DNA of 64,000 bases from Pseudomonas entomophila. Lineage in GTDB: Bacteria > Pseudomonadota > Gammaproteobacteria > Pseudomonadales > Pseudomonadaceae. The notes under the pieces are model-generated. The model was not told the DNA's origin and did not search any database. It saw only the letters and a program-made list of their open reading frames with translations. The stretch's first letter is position 1; the number at the start of each line of letters is the position of its first letter. The stretch lies in assembly GCF_029193575.1 (NCBI RefSeq), contig NZ_JARGCS010000035.1, positions 31,835 through 95,834 on the forward strand, given 5' to 3'. Positions 7,464 to 18,183 of the stretch are shown here, one piece after another. The translations under genes and the position numbers were made by a program.

Positions 7464-7759
7464 TGACGACCCTGCATGTAATCAGCCATTCGCCGTTCGG
7501 TGACGATCGCCTGGCCAGTTGCCTGCGCCTGCTCGGCGCCGACGATGGCCTGCTGCTGTGCGGCGACGCGGTCTACGCCCTGCGCGCCGGCAGCGAACCT
7601 CACCGACAGTTGCAGGCCGCCGCCCTGGGCGAGCGCCTGTACGCCCTCGATGAAGACCTGCAAGCCCGCGCCCTCACTGGCGACCTGGCCAAGGCCGTGG
7701 ACTACCCCGCCTTCGTTGCGCTGTCATTGCACTTCGACAAGGTGAACAGCTGGCTATGA
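7463..7759 (+). CDS. tusB: Sulfurtransferase complex subunit TusB (98 aa)
   Basis: This is a DsrH-like short protein starting TTLHVISHSPF, with the DGLLLCGDAVYAL segment of the family. It is the third member of TusBCD. The gene overlaps tusC and tusE by a few bases, consistent with translational coupling. Confidence 0.9.
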   Translation: MTTLHVISHSPFGDDRLASCLRLLGADDGLLLCGDAVYALRAGSEPHRQLQAAALGERLYALDEDLQARALTGDLAKAVDYPAFVALSLHFDKVNSWL

Positions 7760-8091
7760 ACACCCTGACCGTCGATGATCGCCTGATCGACCTGGACAAG
7801 GACGGCTTCCTGGTCGACCTGCAAGACTGGTCCCACGCCGTCGCCGAGGCCCTGGCCAGCCGCGAGGCCATTACCCTGACCGCCGACCACTGGGAAATCC
7901 TCGAACTGCTGCGCCAGTTCTATGCCGAGTACCAGCTGTCGCCGGCCACCCGTCCATTGATCAAGTACACCGCCCTCAAGCTGGGCACGGACAAGGGCAA
8001 CAGCCCGCACCTGAACCGCCTGTTCAACGGCACCCCCGCCAAACTGGCTGCCAAGCTGGCGGGCCTGCCCAAGCCGACCAATTGCATATGA
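7756..8091 (+). CDS. tusE: Sulfur relay protein TusE / DsrC family (111 aa)
   Basis: The C-terminal PTNCI carries the conserved penultimate Cys that accepts persulfide sulfur and passes it to MnmA. The central segment LTADHWEILELLRQFY and the PLIKY motif are typical of DsrC/TusE. It overlaps tusB (7756-7759) and the next gene (ATGA at 8088-8091), so all five genes form one transcription unit. Confidence 0.93.
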   Translation: MNTLTVDDRLIDLDKDGFLVDLQDWSHAVAEALASREAITLTADHWEILELLRQFYAEYQLSPATRPLIKYTALKLGTDKGNSPHLNRLFNGTPAKLAAKLAGLPKPTNCI

Positions 8092-9089
8092 CCGAACCTC
8101 GCCCGCTGCTCCTGCAAACCCCGGCCGAACACCCCTTCGCCGAATTCGTGCGCATCCTCGGCAAAGGCAAGCGCGGCGCGCGCGGCCTGACCCGCGAGGA
8201 GGCCCGCGCCGCCATGACCCTGCTGCTCGAAGGCAAGGTCGAGGACACCCAACTCGGTGCGTTCCTCATGCTGCTGCGGCACAAGGAAGAAAGCGCCGAG
8301 GAACTCGCCGGCTTCACCGAAGCCCTGCGCGCCCACTTGCAGGCGCCGCCAATCGCCGTGGACCTCGACTGGCCGAGCTACGCCGGCAAGAAGCGCCACC
8401 TGCCCTGGTACCTGCTGGCAGCGCGCTGCCTGGCCGGGAACGGCGTGCGCATCCTGATGCACGGCGGCGGCGCCCACACCGCCGGGCGGCTGTATACCGA
8501 GCAACTGCTGGCCCTGCTGGGCATTCCCTTGTGCCGTGACTGGCAAACCGTGGCCGACGCCCTGGAAGAGCGCCGACTGGCCTTCTTCCCCTTGCAGGAC
8601 TGGGCGCCGCAGCTGCAACGGATGATCGACCTGCGCAACACCCTCGGGCTGCGCTCGCCGATCCACTCCCTGGCCCGCGTGCTCAACCCGTTATCGGCCC
8701 GCTGCGGCCTGCAAAGCATCTTCCACCCCGGCTACCAGGCCGTGCACCGCGAGGCCAGCCGCCTGCTCGGCGACCCGGCATTGGTCATCAAGGGGGACGG
8801 TGGCGAGATCGAGGTCAACCCGGATGTGGTCAGCCACCTTTACGGCACGGCCAACGGCGAAGCCTGGGACGAGGAATGGCCGGCCCTGAGCGCCCAGCGC
8901 CACGTCAAGCCGGCCAGCCTGGAGCCCACGCACCTGCTGGCGGTCTGGCGCGGCGAGGCCGAGGACAGTTACGGCGAGCTGGCGGTGGTGGCGACCATGG
9001 CCCTGGCCCTGCGCGGACTTGGCCAGGACCGCGAGCAGGCGTTCGAAACCGCGCAGCGCTACTGGGCACAACGTAAAACCATCGAGTAA
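8088..9089 (+). CDS. ybiB: TrpD2/YbiB-like glycosyl transferase family protein (333 aa)
   Basis: The fold resembles anthranilate phosphoribosyltransferase: an N-terminal helical part with GLTREEARAAMTLLLEGKVED, then a Gly-rich segment MHGGGAHTAGR and HPGYQAVHREASRLLGDPALVIKGDGGE. YbiB-type proteins bind nucleic acid rather than making tryptophan, according to work on the E. coli member. The ATG at 8088 overlaps the tusE stop, placing it in the tus operon. Its link to tRNA thiolation is suggested only by that coupling. Confidence 0.82.
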   Translation: MTEPRPLLLQTPAEHPFAEFVRILGKGKRGARGLTREEARAAMTLLLEGKVEDTQLGAFLMLLRHKEESAEELAGFTEALRAHLQAPPIAVDLDWPSYAGKKRHLPWYLLAARCLAGNGVRILMHGGGAHTAGRLYTEQLLALLGIPLCRDWQTVADALEERRLAFFPLQDWAPQLQRMIDLRNTLGLRSPIHSLARVLNPLSARCGLQSIFHPGYQAVHREASRLLGDPALVIKGDGGEIEVNPDVVSHLYGTANGEAWDEEWPALSAQRHVKPASLEPTHLLAVWRGEAEDSYGELAVVATMALALRGLGQDREQAFETAQRYWAQRKTIE

Positions 9090-9185
9090 ACCGATCAGAA
9101 CCTCGCAGTCTTTGCGCTATTCATTCGAACGGTTTTCCCTAGACTGGGCTCCAATGACAAACGATTGAGTTTCGAGGAGCGTTTC

Positions 9186-10148
9186 ATGGGCCTTTTGATC
9201 GAAGGCCGCTGGCACGACCAGTGGTACCAGAACAGCAAGGACGGCGCCTTTCGCCGAGAAAACGCCCAGCGCCGCAACCCGCTGCCCACCCCCGAGGCGG
9301 GCCGCTACCACCTCTACGTGTCGCTGGCCTGCCCCTGGGCCCACCGCACCCTGATCGTGCGCGCGCTCAAGGGCCTGGAGCCGTTGATCGACGTTTCGGT
9401 GGTCAGTTGGTTGATGGGCGAGCACGGCTGGACCTTCGACAGCGAAACCGGCTCCACGGGCGACGCGCTCGATGGCCTGCAGTACCTACACCAGCGCTAC
9501 ACCGAGGACGATCCACGCTACACCGGCCGGGTCACCGTGCCCGTACTGTGGGACACGCAGGAAAAGCGCATCGTCAACAACGAATCGTCAGAGATCATCC
9601 GCCTGTTCAACAGCGCCTTCGACGAACTGACCGGCAACCGCCTGGACCTCTACCCCACACCGCTGCGCGCGACCATCGACGCGCTCAACGAGCGGATCTA
9701 CCCGGCGATCAACAATGGCGTGTACCGGGCGGGCTTCGCCACTACCCAAGCGGCTTACGAGACGGCGTTCGATGAGGTGTTCACTGAGTTGGACCGGCTG
9801 GAACAGCTGCTCGACCAGCAACGCTACCTGGCCGGCGAATACCTGACCGAGGCCGATGTGCGGCTGTTCACCACGCTGGTGCGCTTCGATGCGGTGTATC
9901 ACGGCCACTTCAAGTGCAACCTGCGGCGCCTGGCTGACTACCCGAACCTGTCCAACTGGCTGCGTGAGCTCTACCAATGGCCGGGAGTGGCAGGGACAGT
10001 GAACATGGAGCATATCCAGAAGCACTATTATCTGAGCCATAAGACCATCAACCCCAACGGCATCGTGCCTAAGGGGCCGTTGCAGGATCTCGGGCAAAGC
10101 CATGATCGGGCGCGGTTGCCTGGGCGGGGGATCTGGGAGCGGGATTGA
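9186..10148 (+). CDS. yqjG: Glutathionyl-hydroquinone reductase, Xi-class GST (320 aa)
   Basis: The Cys-Pro-Trp-Ala-His active site (ACPWAHR) and the C-terminal helical GST domain (YLTEADVRLFTTLVRFD) identify the Xi class, which reduces S-glutathionyl-hydroquinones with glutathione in the cytoplasm. The length is normal for the family. The ATG at 9186 follows GAGGAG (9174-9179), which argues against the in-frame start at 9165. Codon use becomes G/T-rich in the last 40 codons before the REP pair. Confidence 0.9.
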   Translation: MGLLIEGRWHDQWYQNSKDGAFRRENAQRRNPLPTPEAGRYHLYVSLACPWAHRTLIVRALKGLEPLIDVSVVSWLMGEHGWTFDSETGSTGDALDGLQYLHQRYTEDDPRYTGRVTVPVLWDTQEKRIVNNESSEIIRLFNSAFDELTGNRLDLYPTPLRATIDALNERIYPAINNGVYRAGFATTQAAYETAFDEVFTELDRLEQLLDQQRYLAGEYLTEADVRLFTTLVRFDAVYHGHFKCNLRRLADYPNLSNWLRELYQWPGVAGTVNMEHIQKHYYLSHKTINPNGIVPKGPLQDLGQSHDRARLPGRGIWERD

Positions 10149-10164
10149 CAGGAGTCAGCACGGT

Positions 10165-10262
10165 ACCTGTAGAGAGCGGGCTTGCCCCGCGATTGCGTCC
10201 CCCCAAGCACCCCAGCGGTGAGGGAACGAACGCAATCGCGAGGCAAGCCCGCGCCTGCAAGG
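10165..10262. repeat. Inverted pair of REP elements
   Basis: The block gagcgggcttgccccgcga (about 10173-10192) recurs in inverted form as tcgcgaggcaagcccgcg (10236-10253), separated by some 40 bases. It lies between two convergent genes and may also end both transcripts. Confidence 0.75.
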
Positions 10263-10275
10263 GATAACGTATTGC

Positions 10276-11667
10276 TCAGGTGTCTTGCGAACCTTCGAAC
10301 CACGCCAGCTTGTCGCGCAACTGCACCACCTCGCCGACGATCACCAAGGTCGGTGCATGCACCTCGTGTTGCGCCACGAGCGCCGGCAGGTCGGCCAGCG
10401 TGCCAGTGAACACCCGCTGGTTGCGCGTGGTGCCTTGCTGCACGAGCGCCGCCGGGGTGCTGGCCGCGCGGCCATGGCGGATCAGTTCGGCACAAATGGT
10501 CGGCAAGCCCACCAGCCCCATGTAGAACACCAGGGTCTGTGCCGGTGCCACCAGGTCATTCCAAGGCAGGTTGCTGGTGCCGTCCTTGAGGTGGCCGGTG
10601 ACGAAGCGCACCGACTGGGCATAGTCGCGGTGGGTCAGCGGAATGCCGCCGTAGGCGGAACAGCCGCTGGCCGCGGTAATACCCGGCACAACCTGGAAGG
10701 GGATGCCCTCCTCGGCCAGTTCCTCGATTTCCTCGCCGCCCCGGCCGAAGATGAACGGGTCGCCGCCCTTCAGGCGCAATACGCGCTTGCCTTGACGGGC
10801 CAAATCAACCAGCAGGCGGTTGATCTGCTCCTGCGGCACGGCGTGATCGGCGCGGCGCTTGCCGACGTAGATGCGCTCGGCATCGCGCCGGCACATCTCG
10901 ATGATGGCCGGGGCCACCAAGCGATCGTAAAGCACCACATCGGCCTGCTGCATCAGACGCAAGGCGCGGAAGGTCAACAGGTCCGGGTCACCCGGGCCTG
11001 CGCCGACCAGGTACACCTCACCGCCCTGCTGCACGGGCGCGCCGTCGACCAACGCCTGCAACAGCCGCTCGGCCTCGGCGCCCTGCCCGGCCAGTTGGCG
11101 CTCGGCGACCGGCCCTTGGAACACGGTCTCCCAGAACCCACGGCGCTGGTTGACGTCCGGGTACAAGGCCTTGACCTTGTCGCGAAAGCGCGCAGCCAGC
11201 CCGGCCAGCTCGCCATAAGCAGAGGGAATCCACGCCTCCAGCTTGGCGCGGATCAGGCGTGCCAGCACCGGCGCGTCACCACCGCTGGACACTGCCACCA
11301 CCAGAGGCGAGCGGTCGACGATGGCCGGGAAGATCACCGTGCACAGGGCCGGGGCATCCACCACGTTGACCGGCAGGCTACGCGCCTGGGCGTCCGTCGA
11401 GACCTGGGCGTTGAGCGCCGGGTCGTCGGTGGCCGCGATCACTAGGCGGCAGCCGTCCAGGTCATCGACCTGGTAACCGCGCACCAAGACTTCTCCGCCG
11501 CCTTCCCTGGCCAGCGCGGCCAGCTGGCCGTCAACTTCCGGCGCGACCACGCGCAGCACGCTGCCGGCATCCGCCAGCAAACGCGCCTTGCGCAACGCGA
11601 TCTCGCCACCGCCGACGACCAGCACCCGGCCACCCCGCAGCTTGTGGAACAGCGGCAGGTAGTTCAT
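10276..11667 (-). CDS. cysG: Sirohaem synthase CysG (463 aa)
   Basis: The N-terminal Rossmann domain (LVVGGGEIALRK) is the precorrin-2 dehydrogenase/ferrochelatase part. The C-terminal part (VYLVGAGPGDPDLLTFRAL, KGGDPFIFGRGGEE, PGITAASG) is the SAM-dependent uroporphyrinogen III methyltransferase. The enzyme makes sirohaem for sulfite and nitrite reductases. Its ATG directly abuts the serS stop with no spacer, so it is read from the serS side. Confidence 0.96.
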   Translation of the reverse strand: MNYLPLFHKLRGGRVLVVGGGEIALRKARLLADAGSVLRVVAPEVDGQLAALAREGGGEVLVRGYQVDDLDGCRLVIAATDDPALNAQVSTDAQARSLPVNVVDAPALCTVIFPAIVDRSPLVVAVSSGGDAPVLARLIRAKLEAWIPSAYGELAGLAARFRDKVKALYPDVNQRRGFWETVFQGPVAERQLAGQGAEAERLLQALVDGAPVQQGGEVYLVGAGPGDPDLLTFRALRLMQQADVVLYDRLVAPAIIEMCRRDAERIYVGKRRADHAVPQEQINRLLVDLARQGKRVLRLKGGDPFIFGRGGEEIEELAEEGIPFQVVPGITAASGCSAYGGIPLTHRDYAQSVRFVTGHLKDGTSNLPWNDLVAPAQTLVFYMGLVGLPTICAELIRHGRAASTPAALVQQGTTRNQRVFTGTLADLPALVAQHEVHAPTLVIVGEVVQLRDKLAWFEGSQDT

Positions 11668-12948
<1,281 letters not shown>

Positions 12949-12978
12949 ATCGTTCTCTCGTTGTGTGTATGTGTTGGT

Positions 12979-13353
12979 TCAGAATCTTGTCAGGGCCAGC
13001 CCCGCCCAGGTCGCCAGCAGCCCACCCATCACGCTGATGCCGGTGTAACCCAGGGCCAGCGGCAGTTGCCCGCTTTCGAGCAGGCGCACGGTGTCCAGCG
13101 AGAAGGACGAGAAAGTCGTCAGCCCTCCCAGGAAACCGACGATCAGCCCGGCGCGCAATTCGATTGGCGCCAGCGGCTTGTGCAGGAACAGACCATAGAG
13201 CAGGCCGATCAACAGGCAGCCGACCAGATTGACCGCCAGCGTACCGAGATAGAAGTGGCGTGGCCAGTGGGCCGTTACCCAATTGGCGGTAGCGAAGCGC
13301 AGCAAAGTGCCGACGATTCCGCCCGCACTGACGGCAGCGATAAGTGCGATCAC
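12979..13353 (-). CDS. crcB: Fluoride channel CrcB/Fluc (124 aa)
   Basis: Four hydrophobic helices and the signature GGLTTFSSFS identify the dual-topology Fluc fluoride exporter of the inner membrane. NLVGCLLIG holds the conserved pore Asn. Its ATG overlaps the rarA stop (13350-13353), so it is co-transcribed. I saw no fluoride riboswitch next to it, which would be unexpected inside an operon anyway. Confidence 0.95.
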   Translation of the reverse strand: MIALIAAVSAGGIVGTLLRFATANWVTAHWPRHFYLGTLAVNLVGCLLIGLLYGLFLHKPLAPIELRAGLIVGFLGGLTTFSSFSLDTVRLLESGQLPLALGYTGISVMGGLLATWAGLALTRF

Positions 13354-14675
13354 GGTTTTCTCCGTTGCCGGGGGCTGTTGCGGTCCAGGTCGGCCAGGTG
13401 GCGCAGCTTCTCACCGATCTTCAGTTCCAGGCCGCGCGGCACCGGTTGGTAGTACTGGCGCGGTTCGAGCTGTTCGGGGAAATAGTCCTCGCCTGCGGCG
13501 TAGGCGTCCGGCTCGTCGTGGGCATAGCGGTATTCCTCGCCGTAGCCGAGCTGCTTCATCAGTTTGGTCGGGGCATTACGCAAGTGCAGCGGCACCTCCA
13601 GCGAGCCGTGCTCGGCAGCTTCGCGCATAGCGGCCTTGAAGCCCATGTACACGGCGTTGCTCTTCGGCGCGCAAGCGATGTAGGTGATGGCCTGCGCCAC
13701 CGCCAGCTCGCCCTCCGGGCTGCCCAGGCGCTCCTGCACGTCCCAGGCCGACAGGCACAGGCTCAGGGCGCGGGGGTCGGCGTTGCCGATGTCTTCGCTG
13801 GCCATGCGCACCACCCGGCGGGCGATGTACAGCGGGTCGCAGCCGCCGTCGAGCATGCGCGCGTACCAATACAGCGCGGCATCGGGGTTGGAGCCGCGCA
13901 CGGATTTGTGCAGCGCGGAAATCTGGTCGTAGAACGCCTCCCCGCCCTTGTCGAAGCGCCGACGGCTGTCGCCGAGCAGGCTCTGTAGCAACTCCACGTC
14001 GATCTCGCCGCCGTCGTCGGCCAGGTCCGAGGCGTTCTCGAGGAAGTTGAGCATGCGTCGGCCATCGCCATCCGCAGCAGCCATGAGCATCTGGAAGGCC
14101 TCGTCACCCACCCGCAACTGGTGCTTGCCCAGCCCGCGCTCCTCGCGCAGGGCACGGTCGACCAGCTTGCGCAGCGCCGCCTCGTCCAGGCTCTTGAGCA
14201 CGTAGACCCGCGCCCGCGACAACAGCGCGTTGTTCAGTTCGAAGGAAGGGTTCTCGGTGGTCGCGCCGATGAAGATCAGCGTGCCGTCTTCAACGTAGGG
14301 CAGGAAAGCGTCCTGCTGGGACTTGTTGAAGCGGTGCACTTCGTCGACGAAGAGGATGGTGCGCCGGCCATACTGGGCCGCCTGCTGCTTGGCCACCTCG
14401 ACCGCCTGACGGATCTCCTTGACCCCGGCCAGCACCGCCGAGACGGTTTCGAAGTGCGCGTCGCAGAACTGCGCCAACAACCGCGCCAGGGTGGTTTTGC
14501 CCACCCCGGGCGGGCCCCAGAAGATCATCGAGTGCAGCGCGCCCTGCTCCAGCGCCTCGCGCAGCGGCTTGCCGCGCGCCAGCAGGTGCTCCTGGCCAAC
14601 GTACTCGTCCAGGTTGGACGGGCGCAGGCGCGCGGCCAGGGGCTGGGCGACGGGTTCGCTACGAAACAGGTCCAT
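13350..14675 (-). CDS. rarA: Replication-associated recombination protein A (441 aa)
   Basis: This is an AAA+ ATPase of the RarA/MgsA/WRNIP1 family. Walker A is GPPGVGKTTLA, Walker B FVDEVHRFNKSQQD, and sensor 1 GATTENPSFELN. It acts at stalled replication forks. The ATG at 14675 is preferred over a GTG one codon earlier. It sits between lolA (12 bases upstream) and crcB (4-base overlap). Confidence 0.95.
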   Translation of the reverse strand: MDLFRSEPVAQPLAARLRPSNLDEYVGQEHLLARGKPLREALEQGALHSMIFWGPPGVGKTTLARLLAQFCDAHFETVSAVLAGVKEIRQAVEVAKQQAAQYGRRTILFVDEVHRFNKSQQDAFLPYVEDGTLIFIGATTENPSFELNNALLSRARVYVLKSLDEAALRKLVDRALREERGLGKHQLRVGDEAFQMLMAAADGDGRRMLNFLENASDLADDGGEIDVELLQSLLGDSRRRFDKGGEAFYDQISALHKSVRGSNPDAALYWYARMLDGGCDPLYIARRVVRMASEDIGNADPRALSLCLSAWDVQERLGSPEGELAVAQAITYIACAPKSNAVYMGFKAAMREAAEHGSLEVPLHLRNAPTKLMKQLGYGEEYRYAHDEPDAYAAGEDYFPEQLEPRQYYQPVPRGLELKIGEKLRHLADLDRNSPRQRRKP

Positions 14676-14687
14676 CACGCTCTCTCG

Positions 14688-15311
14688 TTACTCCTGGATG
14701 ACGTCGGCGCCTTCCGGGATCTTGAACTGGAACTTGCTCGCCGGGATCGGCTCGTTGGCCTTGACCCCGTTGAACAGGATATTGGTGCGTTGGCCGACGC
14801 TGTCGATCAACTGCATGTCGTTGATCAAACCGCGGCGGAACGACACGCGCAGCGAGTCGAACAGGGTGTCCTTGGTTTTCGGTTTCAAGGTGAAGTCCAT
14901 CACCTCGCCCTGTTCCTTGGAGACGATGTCGAAGCTCTGGCTGATCTTCGATACGTCACCGGACAGCAGCAGCGCCGGGGTCTGGCTCAGGCGCACGTCG
15001 AGCTTCTTGACGGTGGCCTGTTCCAGGTCCGGGTCCCACAGCGTGACCTTCTGCCCATCCGACACCACCACCTGCTCCTGCGGCGCGTCGGTGTGCCAGT
15101 AGAACAGGCCCGGGCGCTTGACCGCCATCTCGCCGTTGGTTTCCTGCAGGCTGGTGCCGCCAGCGTCCAGGGTCAGCTGGGAGAAACGGGCGGTGATGGT
15201 CTGGGACTTTTCCAGCAACTGGGTCAGGCGCTGCACATCTTGCTCGCCAGCCTGGGCCGACAGGCTGCCCAGTGCCAGGGCAGAAACCAACAGCATGCGA
15301 ATCGCGCGCAT
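14688..15311 (-). CDS. lolA: Outer-membrane lipoprotein carrier LolA (207 aa)
   Basis: A signal peptide (MRAIRMLLVSALALGSLSAQA) is followed by the LolA beta-barrel fold with QTITARFSQLTLDAGG and the FYWHTDAPQEQVVVSDG stretch. The protein ferries lipoproteins through the periplasm from LolCDE to LolB. The ATG at 15311 is preferred because GAGGA lies just before it; a start four codons upstream is possible. An ftsK terminator lies between ftsK and this gene. Confidence 0.95.
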   Translation of the reverse strand: MRAIRMLLVSALALGSLSAQAGEQDVQRLTQLLEKSQTITARFSQLTLDAGGTSLQETNGEMAVKRPGLFYWHTDAPQEQVVVSDGQKVTLWDPDLEQATVKKLDVRLSQTPALLLSGDVSKISQSFDIVSKEQGEVMDFTLKPKTKDTLFDSLRVSFRRGLINDMQLIDSVGQRTNILFNGVKANEPIPASKFQFKIPEGADVIQE

Positions 15312-15330
15312 GGGAATCCTCATTGAGCGT

Positions 15331-15362
15331 AAAAAAGCCGGGCGCCGCCGTTGGCGCCCGGC
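15331..15362 (-). terminator. Terminator after ftsK
   Basis: On the minus strand a 10-bp GC stem (15362-15353 with 15346-15337) is followed by TTTTTT (15336-15331). It lies between the ftsK stop and lolA. Confidence 0.8.
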
Positions 15363-15371
15363 AGGAATGTA

Positions 15372-17786
15372 TCAGTCGCGCGGGCCGCCGGGGGCGATCA
15401 CTTCGCGCGAGCCGTTGCTGTTCATCGGGGTGACCACACCGGCCATCTCCATCGCCTCGATCATGCGCGCGGCGCGGTTGTAGCCGATCTTCAGTTTGCG
15501 CTGCACTGCGGAAATCGATGCCCGGCGGCTTTCCAGCACGAACTGCACGGCTTCATCGTACAGGGCGTCGGCTTCCGGGTCGTCGCCATCGCCGCCACCG
15601 CCGCTGCCACCGTCGAAGCCGCTACCGGCTTCCTCGACACCGTTGAGGATATCGTCGTTGTAGTCCGGCGCACCGCGCAATTTCCAAGCTTCCACCACAC
15701 GGTGCACCTCGTCGTCGGAAACGAACGCGCCATGCACGCGGATCGGCAGGCTGGTGCCGGGCGGCATGTAGAGCATGTCGCCGTGGCCGAGCAACTGCTC
15801 GGCGCCACCCTGGTCGATGATGGTCCGCGAGTCGATCTTGCTGGACACCTGGAACGCCATGCGGGTCGGGATGTTGGCCTTGATCAGGCCGGTGATCACG
15901 TCCACCGACGGGCGCTGGGTGGCGAGGATCAGGTGGATGCCCGCAGCCCGCGCCTTCTGGGCGATACGGGCGATCAGCTCTTCGACCTTCTTGCCGACGA
16001 TCATCATCATGTCGGCGAATTCGTCGACGATCACCACGATGGTCGGCAGGGTCTTCAGCGCTGGCGGCTCGTCGTCCATGCTCTCGCGGCGATACAACGG
16101 GTCATGGATGATCTCGCCGGCTTCCTGGGCGTCCTTGATCTTGCGGTTGAAGCCGGCCAGGTTGCGCACACCCATGGCCGCCATCAGCTTGTAGCGCCGC
16201 TCCATCTCGGCCACGCTCCAGCGCAAGGCGTTGGCGGCGTCCTTCATGTCGGTGACCACCGGGCAGAGCAGGTGCGGGATGCCTTCGTAGATCGACAGTT
16301 CGAGCATCTTCGGGTCGATCATGATCAGCCGTGCGTCTTCCGGGCCGGACTTGAACAGGATCGACAGGATCATCGCGTTGACGCCTACCGACTTACCGGA
16401 GCCGGTGGTACCGGCCACCAGCAAGTGGGGCATCTTGGCCAGGTCGGTGATCACCGGCTTGCCGCCGATGTCGTGGCCCAGAGCCAGCGCGACCGGCGAC
16501 TTGGCATCGTCGTACTGCGCCGACGACAGCACCTCGGAGAAACGCACCATCTGGCGGTTCTCGTTGGGGATCTCGATGCCCACGGTGGTCTTGCCGGGGA
16601 TCACTTCGACCACGCGCACGCTGGTTACCGCCAGGGAGCGCGCCAGGTCCTTGGCCAGGTTGGCGATGCGGCTGACCTTCACGCCTGCGGCGGGCTGGAT
16701 TTCGTAGCGGGTGATCACCGGGCCCGGGTGGATCGAGTCCACCGCCACTTCGACGCCGAATTCCTTGAGCTTGATTTCCAGCAGGTGGCCGACACCGGCC
16801 AGGGACTCGGGCGAGTACTCGATCTTCTTCTGCTCGGCCGGGTCGAGGATGGAAATGGACGGCAAGGTGCCTTCCACGGCGCTGTCGACGAACAACGGCG
16901 CCTGTTTCTCCTTCATGACCCGCTTGCTCGGTTCCGGCGCCTTGACCGGCGCCGGCATGATCACCGGGGCCGGCTGCGCCTCGCGCTGCACGACATGCTT
17001 GGTCAGGGCCTCGTCGCGCTCGATGATCCGCTCGCGGGCCTTGACCTGCTCGCGCTTGTCGACCACTACCGGCGCCACCACTTCGTCGATCTGGTCGTCC
17101 ACCTCACGCAACTGCGCCACCAGGCGCTTGCGTTCGTTGCGCGCCTCCCACCAGCGGTTGGCCGCGCCCTGCACCAGTTCGAACAGGTCTAGGGTGATCT
17201 TGCCGGTAAGGTCCATCACCTTGAACCACGACAGGTCGGTGAACACGGTCAGGCCGAACAGGAACAATGCGATGAACATCAGCGTGCTGCCCTGCACGTT
17301 GAGCAGGTTGCGCGCCAAGTCGCCAAGGCTCTCGCCCAAGGCGCCGCCAGCGGAGAACGGCAGGGTCGCTGGCGGATGGAAATGAATGTGCGCCAGGGCC
17401 GCGCCGGAAAGCACCAGGAACACCAGGCCGATCAGCCGCCAGGAAAACAGCCAACCGCTCCACTGCCAGGGCTGGTGGCGTTCGCGGAAGATCTGCCAGG
17501 TCTTGATCGCCAGCAGCAGAGGGAAGATGTAGGCGAAATAGCCAAGCACCATGAACAGGATGTCGGCGAAATAGGCGCCGGCGCGACCGGCGGCGTTCTG
17601 CACCTGGTCGATATTGCTGGTGTGGCTGAAGCTGGGGTCTTCCTTGTCGTAGGTCAGCAGCGCCATCCACAGGTACAGGCACAGCGCACCGACGGCGATC
17701 AGCGCGCCTTCCTTGAGGCGGTAATGCAGTTGCTGGCGCCACAATGGCACCGGCAAGGGGCTCGGGGTTGCGGTGGATTTCTTCAA
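15372..17786 (-). CDS. ftsK: DNA translocase FtsK (804 aa)
   Basis: The N-terminal quarter has about four membrane helices. A charged linker follows, then the RecA-like motor with Walker A GTTGSGKSVG and DPKMLELS, and a C-terminal winged-helix gamma domain (RRASISAVQRKLKIGYNRA) that reads KOPS sites and activates XerCD. It coordinates chromosome dimer resolution with septation. I prefer the TTG at 17786 (MKKSTAT after an AGGA) because it matches the usual family N-terminus; the longest frame starts at ATG 17834. Confidence 0.94.
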   Translation of the reverse strand: MKKSTATPSPLPVPLWRQQLHYRLKEGALIAVGALCLYLWMALLTYDKEDPSFSHTSNIDQVQNAAGRAGAYFADILFMVLGYFAYIFPLLLAIKTWQIFRERHQPWQWSGWLFSWRLIGLVFLVLSGAALAHIHFHPPATLPFSAGGALGESLGDLARNLLNVQGSTLMFIALFLFGLTVFTDLSWFKVMDLTGKITLDLFELVQGAANRWWEARNERKRLVAQLREVDDQIDEVVAPVVVDKREQVKARERIIERDEALTKHVVQREAQPAPVIMPAPVKAPEPSKRVMKEKQAPLFVDSAVEGTLPSISILDPAEQKKIEYSPESLAGVGHLLEIKLKEFGVEVAVDSIHPGPVITRYEIQPAAGVKVSRIANLAKDLARSLAVTSVRVVEVIPGKTTVGIEIPNENRQMVRFSEVLSSAQYDDAKSPVALALGHDIGGKPVITDLAKMPHLLVAGTTGSGKSVGVNAMILSILFKSGPEDARLIMIDPKMLELSIYEGIPHLLCPVVTDMKDAANALRWSVAEMERRYKLMAAMGVRNLAGFNRKIKDAQEAGEIIHDPLYRRESMDDEPPALKTLPTIVVIVDEFADMMMIVGKKVEELIARIAQKARAAGIHLILATQRPSVDVITGLIKANIPTRMAFQVSSKIDSRTIIDQGGAEQLLGHGDMLYMPPGTSLPIRVHGAFVSDDEVHRVVEAWKLRGAPDYNDDILNGVEEAGSGFDGGSGGGGDGDDPEADALYDEAVQFVLESRRASISAVQRKLKIGYNRAARMIEAMEMAGVVTPMNSNGSREVIAPGGPRD

Positions 17787-17834
17787 AACGCGTCTATTCC
17801 TGCGCTCGCTGCGCGTTAAATAGTGTTCGGGCAC

Positions 17835-18183
17835 TCGATGGCCGACAAGCCACTACTTTTAACATTACTGCCCGCCAGCCGCCATGGCGGCACGCCGCAT
17901 GGGGCGTGAACGGAGGGCCGATTTCCATGGGTGCAATTTGAGCATGCATTTTGTTCTGTGACAAAGGCTTATGCTGTATTTTTGCACAGGTATGACAGCA
18001 ACGACGCCGGTTGGTGCCGAAGGTTTCATGAACACCGCGAATAACGAAGGGCGACACCATGCCTGTGGGAGCGAGCCAACTCCGCGATGAGGCACGCCCG
18101 ACACGCCAATACCGCCGAACATTGACCTGCCACCCCCATCGCGCCATGCTGCCCCCACTCCCCTCCCCCACCACCGAACGATC
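17835..18183. other. Intergenic spacer between divergent ftsK and aat
   Basis: No gene is seen in about 350 bases. The stretch holds a degenerate REP-like palindrome at 18061-18093 and must contain the promoters of both flanking genes, but I cannot place convincing -35/-10 pairs. In P. aeruginosa, as I recall, a thioredoxin reductase gene lies in this interval; no trace of one is seen here. Confidence 0.5.

Noticed and set aside
5249..7663. 804-codon open frame on the minus strand opposite the permease and tus genes
   Set aside because: It is the antisense shadow of high-GC genes; its product is Gln/His/Arg-rich low-complexity with no domain, while the plus-strand genes are well-known families.
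10165..10262. Regular short repeats checked as a CRISPR array
   Set aside because: The repeats are palindromic REP copies scattered singly or in pairs between genes; no spacer array or cas gene is present.
13354..13400. Fluoride riboswitch upstream of crcB
   Set aside because: crcB overlaps rarA inside an operon and no aptamer-like structure is seen.
15351..17192. 613-codon open frame on the plus strand opposite ftsK
   Set aside because: Shadow of ftsK caused by third-position GC bias; His/Asp-rich product without motifs.
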